From positions 18,284,001-18,348,000 of the forward strand of contig NC_071627.1 of assembly GCF_014839835.1 (NCBI RefSeq): 64,000 nucleotides of DNA, in the 5' to 3' direction. The position numbers and the translations under genes were made by a program. This DNA is from Dryobates pubescens (Eukaryota > Chordata > Aves > Piciformes > Picidae). The notes beneath the pieces were generated by a model. It worked only from the letters and a program-made list of their open reading frames with translations, was not told the DNA's origin and made no database searches. Shown piece after piece: positions 49,566 through 64,000 of this stretch (position 1 is the stretch's first letter; each line of letters starts with the position of its first letter).

Positions 49566-50939
49566 TGCCTTTGTTTGTCACCTTTGGGTGCTTGCTTTGA
49601 GGCCGGTCGGGCAGCAGGAGCCACACTCTGGTGTCACGTCCCTTGGGCAGTGAGTTTGGTTTGGCAGGTAGGCTGCAGCCTTGCTGCACCCTTCCATGCC
49701 CCTCTGCTCAGACAGGGATGGCAGCAGAGTTGGGACAGGTGTTGGTGTGGGAAGTGAGGTGGGAGCCACCTGGGTGTGTTTAGGAGGCTTCAGTGTCACT
49801 TCCCCAACACAGGAGCTGCAGTGAGTGGTGGGGCTTTGTCCTCACCAGCCTTGCTTGGAGCTGGATGCTCTGACATGTAGCTATTCCTGTGTCCCAGTGG
49901 CCTGATGTGGTATCCCTTGTCAAATACCAGCATGCTGGCCTGCCCAGTGATGGGTTGCCAGAGTTTGTGGCCAGTGGTGTGGTGTGTGTGTCACCAGTGT
50001 GGTGTGGTCCAGAGGAGCTCATTGCAGCCATGACTGCCTCTGGAGCATGTCCTGGCAGTGGTAGGATGGGAACAATGGCATTTTGCTGCTTTCTTGCTGA
50101 GCAAAAGCAGGGGGAGGGATGTGTGTCTGGAGTGGAGGGAAGTGGTGCAATGGGTGTTGAGTGGCAACCAGGCACTGATCTTTGCTTTGTGGGCAGCGCT
50201 CTTTCTGCTGTCTGCTCAGCTGCTGAGGTCCCTCTGTCTGCTGTCAGGAGCCAGGGGCTTCCCACTGCAGAGGAGAGAGAGGCTTGCAGGACAGGCCAGG
50301 CCATCTGGAGCCCTGGCTGCTCCAGCCACTGGCCTGGCATGCTGGCGAGGAGAAGGCCACATGTGGCAGGGCAGCAGCAGAGGGCTGAGAAGGGCAGGAA
50401 ACGGTGAGCCTGAGCACTTGGGTCTCTGTGATGTGTCTCTTCTGCGTTGTGCATGGGCTTGATGTCAGAGGTCAGAGTGGTGGCAGCAGCTGCTCTGGGT
50501 TCCCAGTTGGTGCTTGCAGCGGGCTCTGTCTCCAGCCATCAGCTGTGAGAGCTGAGCCTTCTCCCTCTTTGCCTTGGAGTGTGTGGAGAGGTGTCACCCC
50601 AGATGCATGCTGGGCTGCCTTACCTTTAGGGTGATGGCTGCATTTTTTGGGCCACATGTGTTGGGCTCTCCCTTCACTGGAGAGGGAGCATCACTGCTGC
50701 CTCTACTCCCATCTGATGCAAAATCTGACTTCTGAAGCCATGTGTGGCAGTGACATTCCCTCGAGTGGTGAAACACACTGTCCCTATCTGCCATGCCACA
50801 TGGCTCCCTTTTGAGTGAGGAACAAAGAATGGGGAGAGGAGACTTCATGAGTCCCCACTGATTTGCTCTGTGGAAGCTGCCTGCTGTGTGTTTGTGTCTG
50901 CCTGCCTGGGACCAGGGCTTGTGAGGGGCATTGATCAAG

Positions 50940-51065
50940 CTGTAAAACTCAGAGTCAGCTAATGAAATAGGAACTATAGATTTTTATTTTAACTGAAAAA
51001 GAGTTTAGGGGACATTTAATTATCCCTGGTTTATGGACCTGTTAGAGGAATGAAATAACAGCTGG
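50940..51065. promoter_or_regulatory. AT-rich patch
   Basis: About 120 bp of AT-rich sequence with GATTTTTATTTTAACTG and GGACATTTAATTATCCC in a GC-rich setting. No open frame and no repeat family recognised. A candidate conserved non-coding element. Confidence 0.25.
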
Positions 51066-52904
51066 CAGGTAAGGCCTGGCCTGCAGCTTGCAGCAGTTCT
51101 TCCAGGTGTGTGAGGAGCCAGTGAAGCCCTGCCACCCTGGGACAGCAGTGGGAAGTGAAGTGGAATCGTTCAGAGCAGGAGAGGGGGAAGTCGTGCTTGG
51201 CCTGCCAGGTACCCCTGCTTCCTTGGTGGCAGTATCTGTTGACATAGCAGCATGGCTGGCCCTGGGGAGGTGGGCTCCCAGCCCAAAAAGGGTTCGGTGT
51301 AAGAAACTCTTCTTATCCCTGGGGCTTGGTGTCCCCCTGTCCTTGCACAGGTGGACATTGGAAGCCCTGTGCTTTCTGGGCTATCTCCCTTCAAGTGTTT
51401 CCCTGGGGCTGTGGGCAGTGGGCTCCTGCTGAAGCCTGTGTACCTGCACAGAGCGTGTGAGGTTTGTAAATGAGAGCTGCAGAGCACTGGGATTTGCTGG
51501 GCTTCGCTGTGTGTTGGACACAAGCTGTAAGGCTGTCACTACAGCCACTCCTCCTGTGTGCATCCACTTCACCGTCACGTGAGGCTGGCCGCGGGGCACA
51601 GCTGGGGACGTGGTGGCTGGGCAGCCAGTGGTGAGTGGTGCAGCACTGGTTTTCAGCAGAAAAGCCTGGAGCTTTTGGATGCTTTTTGGTTTTCATCTCT
51701 GAAGTGAGGAGCTGGTGCACGGCATTTTCCCACCATCCCCTGTCACCTGCTCTGTGTAGGTGAATGGTTTGCCAAGGAGTTTGCGTGCCCACCGGGCAGG
51801 CGTAGCCCACAGAGTGCCGGTCTGATGAGTCCAGAGGCTACTAGAATGTCTGAAGAAGCTGCTGGTGTTTTGGAACCCTCCCAGAGACCCTCTGAAATTG
51901 GTGTGGCAGGAACTTGGGAGAGCCAGGTCCTGAGCCCTGTGGTCATGGAGCTGCACGAGGATGTTGTGTGGCTCCCTGGGACAGGTCAGTTCTGGAGGGG
52001 AGCAGCATGGTTCTGTGCTGTCAGCTCACAAAGTTGCTGGGCGCTGCCAGCCTGGTAACTCTCTGTGCAACAAAGCTGGCCCAGGGTGTTAATCCTTTCC
52101 TTTGCCCTTACACCTGCAAGTCCTCACCCTTTCAGGTAGAAGCCATTTCCTGGTGAGCATGAGCAGCCCATGGGGCCTTGTGACCAGTACTGGATGTCTG
52201 GGTTTTCTGCTGTGGGGTGGTTTGGGAGGGCTCCCAGCTTTACTGTGTGCGTGGCAGTAGAGGTGAGCAGTGCCCCTAGCAAGCAGTGCTTGTGACAGGG
52301 CTTGAGAATATTATTTTCCAGCTGCAGCTTGGTCCCAGGAGACCTGGCCTCACTGGCTGTGGAGCTATAGCTGTGGGCTTTCTTTGGCTATGCTGGAAAG
52401 CAGGATAAGGGATTTTGGCTCAGCTGTGCAGAGCAGAGGGACTGGCCTGCAATCCTGTGTTTTAGGATGCCCATGCTCTGGTCTTTCTTCCACCAAGCCT
52501 GGCGGTGCTGAGCCACCATCCCCTCCAGCAGGTTGTCTTCTCTCTGCTGTGCTGGTGGGACTCCATGAGGGCATTTCATTTTGAACCAAGTGCTGTGCCT
52601 TAGTTGCTTTTCTCTCTGTGCTTAGGCAAAGCAGTGAACAATAAAAATCCACCGGCAGGAGCTGTAGCAGAGGTCAGGCAGCTCCTGTGCCCCAGGCTGC
52701 TGTGTTGTCACCGCACAGTCGCGCTTCATGCACAAGGGCTGTCAGCTTGGAAGTCATGTTTCTGCTCTTAAAACCGTCCCCAGGCACTGGCGTGGGGTTC
52801 TCTGAGTGATGTACTGGGGAGGTACTGCAGCCAGCCTCCTTTGCACTTAAAGCAGTGGTCACTGCCTGTTTCAGTGCATCAAGCAAGCAGCCTCCTGGCA
52901 AATG

Positions 52905-52980
52905 TTAAATAATAATAATAATAATAAATTATTAAAGAGGGTAAAATTTTTTTGTTTGTTTGTTTTTGTTGTGTTTTTTT
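52905..52980. repeat. AAT microsatellite and T-rich tract
   Basis: About seven AAT/ATA units (52908-52930) are followed by AT-rich sequence and a TTTG/TTTTG repeat (about 52948-52980). A simple repeat, with no element structure seen around it. Confidence 0.8.
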
Positions 52981-55879
52981 TCCTGAGCTCCTCTCTGAAA
53001 ATGATCTTTGCAGGTCGTTGGTGTTCCTGCAGGCTTCTTAAAATGCAAAAAAGCCCACCCAACCCAACTTCCTGACTGTCACCAGTGCTTTCAAGAGATA
53101 CTACATTCTGCCAAGTGCTAACGAAATTGCTCTTTGCCATCCACCAGTTTCCAGCTCTGCCTCTATCCTTTCACTGGAGCCGTGACACCAGATGCTGCCG
53201 CTCTGCCTGGGCCCAGTCACGGAGCAGTGGGGAAGGTGTCTGGAGCCCAGCCCCTTCTGCCTTTGGCTGCTTGCTTGGCAGACACTGTTAACATTGTCTG
53301 CGGCTTGTAGAGAGTGGACTGGACTCCAGGGATGCTTGTGGAGAGGTGGCAGGTGAGCTGGGGACTCCCAGGGCTGCTTTGTGGGGATGGGTGCTGAATC
53401 TCTGATCCCTGGGCTGGCTCTGGCCAAGGAGAGATTAGCTATGTTTCAGGAAAGAGATGTCAGAAAAGAGAACTAAAACTTGAAGGGTAGGGGAGTACAG
53501 GGTCCTGAACCGTGGTGTCTTGCGGTAGGAAGGGAGGGGGAGGACTGGGGAGGCTGCCCACACAGCAGATTGGGGGTGGATGTGGTGGCATTTGCTTTTC
53601 TCTCCCCACACATGCACAACTAAGCTGTGGAACCAGCTGCTGCAGGATGCCAGGTCAGATAGAGGTGAGCATGGTTCAACATGCTTCTGTCTGGGGGAGA
53701 AGATCCTATCCAGGAAGAACACTGCTTGATGTCACTGAGCTTCAGAGATACCAGAGCTGGACCCAGCTGCAGCACCAGTAGCTTTCTGGCCATGCTATTG
53801 AGGTTGTGTCAATGTTTCTAGTGCAAACAAAGGAAGGTGGAGATATCTGCAAATTATTTACCCTGTCCTGAGGAAATGAAGGCTTTTGCAAGGTGACTCT
53901 ATTTGCGAGTCTCTTCACTCGGCTTTGAACTTGCTGGATGGTGCAAATTGCGGTAGGTGTCAGGTGTGGTGGCTGTCTCAACAGTCTTGCTACAGGCTCC
54001 ATCTCTCTGGGAGGAAGATGCTGCTAGTTCTCCCTCTGCAGTGCAGCTCAGCCTTGCTATTAGACATCAGAGAATCCACGTGGGAGAGATCGACAGGAAA
54101 CCGAGTGTTACCAGTTCCGCTGCCTGTGCAGTTACTCGCTCCCCATGTCACCATCCTCCACGTGTGTGTGGCTGGAGGCGTTTGACGGGAGTGCTGTCAG
54201 TCCGGGGGTGTGAGTGGGTGGTGTGTGATCACAGCAGAGGCGTCCTGCCTCCACTGCCAGCCAGCTCGGCTCCAGCGGGCTGCAGAGTGGGGAGGGAGCT
54301 CCTCGTGTCTCTCCAGCAGAAAAGCACTTCATCCTGCCATAGCTGATGTTGTTGGGGTGTCCCATGTCCTCTGATGGTTGTGTTGGGCCTTGGGTAGAGT
54401 GGGGACACTCCTGCTGTGCCCTCACTGCAGCCTGGAAGCTTCTGGGTGCTTGGTGATGGTTTCTTCCCAGTTGTTTCCTGGCACTGGGGAGGTGAGAGAG
54501 GGATCTGGGGACTTTTCCACTCGTCCTCTGTGGATTTGGGGGAGAGGCCAGGGAGAGTGTGGAGGCAAGCTGTTGGCATGCTGTGTGTTGGGGGAGAGGA
54601 CAGAGCAGAGCATACTGCTAGTGGGAGGCATGCTCACACCACTCGAATCACCCCAGCTAATCCCGTGATAGACCTGACCTATATATGGGGCAGGGGAGGC
54701 AGGACGTCTGTGGCAGCAGATGGTGTCTTAAGAGAGCCTGGGCTTGGGGAGGCTTTGGCTATGATGGCCCTTGGCTCTCACAAGGGAGAGGATGGGCTGC
54801 CCGTTGGCTATAGAGCAGCCAGGTTGCAGCCTGAGCAACCCCTGCAGATAAGAGAACTTTCTAGGGCTGCTGCTTGGCACAGGGTGTCTGCTCACCCAGG
54901 GTGTCACAGCATTCGGTGCCTGGACTGGGAACTCCTTGTCTGGGCCCAGACGCACAGACCAGTGCTGCTGACTGTGGCTGTAGCATCAGAAGAGCTCTTG
55001 GGCTCTTCACATGGCTCTTCCAGGCAAGGCTCCAAGACCTGGGGAGCGTGGTGTTGGTGGCTGTGTGCATGGCAGGCATGGGCTGAGCCACCTCCACATG
55101 CTCAGACCCTGCATGCAGCTGGATATGTGGTACCCATCCTCACAGGAGCTGGCTGGGCACAGCCACACTGTGGCTGGACCCAGCTCTGACACAGGACCCA
55201 TACAGCCTGGTTGGGCAGGAAGCACAAGCAGTGCCTCGCCAGTGAGCTGTACTCCATCAATGGCTTATCCCAACACTGTACTGAGAACATCGATAGCTGC
55301 TGGCTGTGGGGAAGCTGGTGGCACTGGTGTGGTCAGGAAAGTGTACACACACCCACCAGCTGTGGTCTCTGCCTACTGCCTGTGCACTGCCCAGGATCAG
55401 ACCTTGTCCTGGCAGCCTTGGAAAGGTGCAGTGCTGCATCTACCCACAAACAGTGGCAAGGTCAAAGTGCAGAGTGCTGTTTTCCTCTTCTTCCCTCTAG
55501 TTCCCAGCTCTCAAAGCCAGGAGGCTGTGGTGAAGCAGACCTTGAGGGCTGTTGTTCAGGGCTGGGTTGACAATTGAGTCCTTCATCTGGTTCCTCCTGG
55601 GGTGCTTGTCCGAGGACGTGGATCTGACCCCGTTATAGATCTGCCCTGCAACCTGCTGTGCCACTTACATGTTCTGTGTCCCCTACCATGAGGACAGAAG
55701 CAGTTGGCTGTGGTGCTGTTGACAGCTGTGGCAGCTTACCCCAAGATGTGCCATGTCCTGGGGCATCCTTGAGGCTGGTGTGGTTCTTCCTGTGCACTTG
55801 GACTGAGGGAGGGGGAAGAGGTGAGAGCTGATGAGGTGGCCTTTGACAGGGGCCTGAAGGGAGCTGGGTACCGTACTGG

Positions 55880-56035
55880 GACCAGAAAAAATGGAATCTG
55901 ACTGCTCATCCCAATGACGAGCCTACTGAATCGTTAAATCGTGGCCACTGATCTGAGGTTTTCTTTAAAAGGGGTGATGCCACAAATTAATTAGCTCCCT
56001 TTTGGTTGTTAGCACTTTAAAGCTCAGCTGTCGGG
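55880..56035. promoter_or_regulatory. AT-rich conserved-element-like patch
   Basis: Reads GAATCGTTAAATCGTGG, GGTTTTCTTTAAAAGG, CCACAAATTAATTAGCTCCC and TTAGCACTTTAAAGC. The ATTAATTAG double homeodomain core and overall AT richness set it apart from its neighbourhood upstream of the RNF44 island. Confidence 0.3.
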
Positions 56036-57491
56036 GGAAGGCTGGTTTATAGGCATTACATCAGGGCTGCCGGCTGGATCGCTTGCCTACCTGGGAATTT
56101 CCAAGTGTGTGTAGTAACCTGGGGAAGTTTGGCATGGATGCAGCATCTGGCTTTTAGTGGAGCCGCTTCTGACTGGCGTGGAGCGGTGCTGCCAATGACA
56201 CAGCCTCTCGGGGTGATGGGGGAGCCGGTGGTACAGCCTCTCGATGTGTAGCGCCCGGCATCAGCCAGGCAAATTGCTCGGCTGACCTGCAGATGTGCAG
56301 GAAATGCTCCGAAAAGTTCCTGCTCCTTGTTTAATCCAGAGGAGGGAGCAGGAAGCTGTTCTGAAGCAAAAGAGGATTTTCTGCTGCCCGGAAATTTGAA
56401 CTGAGATGCCCTGGAAGAGCTGTATGTGCCTGGCAGGCTCACGGTGGGGGCGAGGGCTCCATATGCTGAGCATGAGGGGAGCAGTTTCTTTCTATCCTCC
56501 CGTCCCAGTGCTGGAGGGTGGCAGGAAGCTGAGCTCCAGCCTTCACCTTCCCCCTTGCCCGGGCTTTTCTAGGCAGCTGCCAGCAGGAGCATGGTGGCAC
56601 GGCGCGGGCCGGGTGGGAACGCGGTAAGACGGTGCTGCTGCTGACCCTATGGCCCACCGGGCTCACGGTGCTGCTGTCCCCACTGCTGTCCTCGCGGTCC
56701 GCCGGCTCACGGAGCTGCAAGCCCGATGGCACGGTGTCTGGTGGGCTAGGAGCGGTGGTAGGCTGGCAGAGGCGCGGGTAAGGTGCCACCTTGGCCTGGC
56801 CCCGCGGAGCCGTGAATGCCTGTCCCAGCGGGGTGAGGCGGCGCGGCCGGTACCGGAGCCTGGCCCCTCGAGGGCGGCGGGCCAGACGGTGCCCGATGCT
56901 CTCACCCGGGGTGGCTGCAGGGAGGGTCTCGGTCGGGCCGGACCGCCCCCAGGCCAGGCACCGTTGCTAGGGCCCCCCTCTCCGTGGAGGCCGTTGCTAG
57001 GACACCGCCCCCGGGAGGGGAGTGGGGGGGGCGTGCTGCCCCGCGTGGCGGCCCGGCCCCGCGTCTCCAAGATGGCTGCGGAGCGTGACACGCCTGGTCA
57101 CGTGGGGCGCGCCGCGCTGCCCCCCTCCCGCCCCCCGCCGCCAGCCGCGCGCGCCCCTGGGGCCTCCCGAGTGTTGTGACTCGGTCCGGTGCGTCCCGCC
57201 GCCACCGCCGCCTCTTAAAGGGGCAGGCAACGCCCCGCTCCCCACTGGCCTGGCGGCGGCTACCCCAGCACGCCCCGCCGCCCCGCGCCGCGCAAAACAA
57301 AGAGGCACCGGAAACAGCGGCGGCGGGGAGGGGGCCGGCCCGGCGGGGGGCGGGAGGCGGGAGGGAGGGAGGGGAGGGCCGGTGGCGGGCGGGGGGGCAG
57401 GCCCGGGCCCGGCGTCGGCGAACAAAGAGCGGCGGGAGGGGGCGGGGGCGCCGCAGCGGCACCGGAGCGGCGGCCCAGGCCATCGGTGCAG

Positions 57492-63998
<6,507 letters not shown>

Positions 63999-64000
63999 GC

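Larger units (their letters stand above)
46884..56600. other. Interval between the diverging CDHR2 and RNF44 genes
   Basis: About 10 kb with no coding exon I can support. Contents: a CpG island at 47.8-48.8 kb, an AT-containing element near 49.45-49.56 kb, AT-rich patches at 50.94-51.06 and 55.88-56.03 kb (each listed separately), and an AAT microsatellite at 52.9 kb. The remainder is unique-looking TG/CTG-rich sequence. Part may be RNF44 intron if the 48-kb island is an alternative promoter. Confidence 0.5.

Overview
The window is vertebrate nuclear DNA and almost certainly avian. It has compact multi-exon genes with canonical GT/AG introns, CpG-island promoters, and CR1 LINE tails ending in the typical bird CR1 3' sequence (24.6-24.9 kb, 22.9-23.0 kb reversed, 59.2-60.0 kb). 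The gene order is a mirror image of human 5q35.2 as I remember it. Left to right: UNC5A first exon (-), EIF4E1B (-), SNCB (+), a glutamate dehydrogenase paralogue (-), GPRIN1 (+), CDHR2 (-) and RNF44 (+, last exon beyond the right edge). Two differences from the human order stand out: an extra intron-bearing GLUD gene between SNCB and GPRIN1, and no TSPAN17 between UNC5A and EIF4E1B.

Layout. Positions 1-3952 are probably UNC5A intron 1, with its signal-peptide exon at 3953-4067 in a CpG island. 4.4-13.4 kb has no supported gene but holds a series of short AT-rich islands rich in homeodomain cores, which look like conserved non-coding elements. EIF4E1B (13,432-14,905) and SNCB (16,028-19,218) are head to head across a G-rich degenerate minisatellite. 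The GLUD paralogue fills 21,280-29,262. GPRIN1 has one coding exon at 33,553-34,932, preceded by likely 5' UTR exons. GPRIN1 and CDHR2 (37,014-46,307) converge, with polyadenylation signals about 230 bp apart. From 46.9 to 56.6 kb there is no supported coding sequence, only CpG-island and AT-rich patches. RNF44 starts in a CpG island near 57.4 kb, its first coding exon begins at 60,901, and its RING exon is at 63,815-63,914.

The genes are a neural set (UNC5A, SNCB, GPRIN1), an oocyte-type cap-binding protein (EIF4E1B), a brush-border cadherin (CDHR2) and an E3 ligase (RNF44). They belong to one of the old vertebrate paralogons (SNCA/GPRIN3/UNC5C; SNCG/GPRIN2/UNC5B/CDHR1/GLUD1; SNCB/GPRIN1/UNC5A/CDHR2). 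In that setting the GLUD gene looks like a whole-genome-duplication partner of GLUD1 that mammals lack at this site. It is the most interesting item: eleven of its twelve coding exons are open and correctly phased, but the catalytic lysine of the GGAKAG motif is methionine, and exon 4 carries one extra base that breaks the frame.
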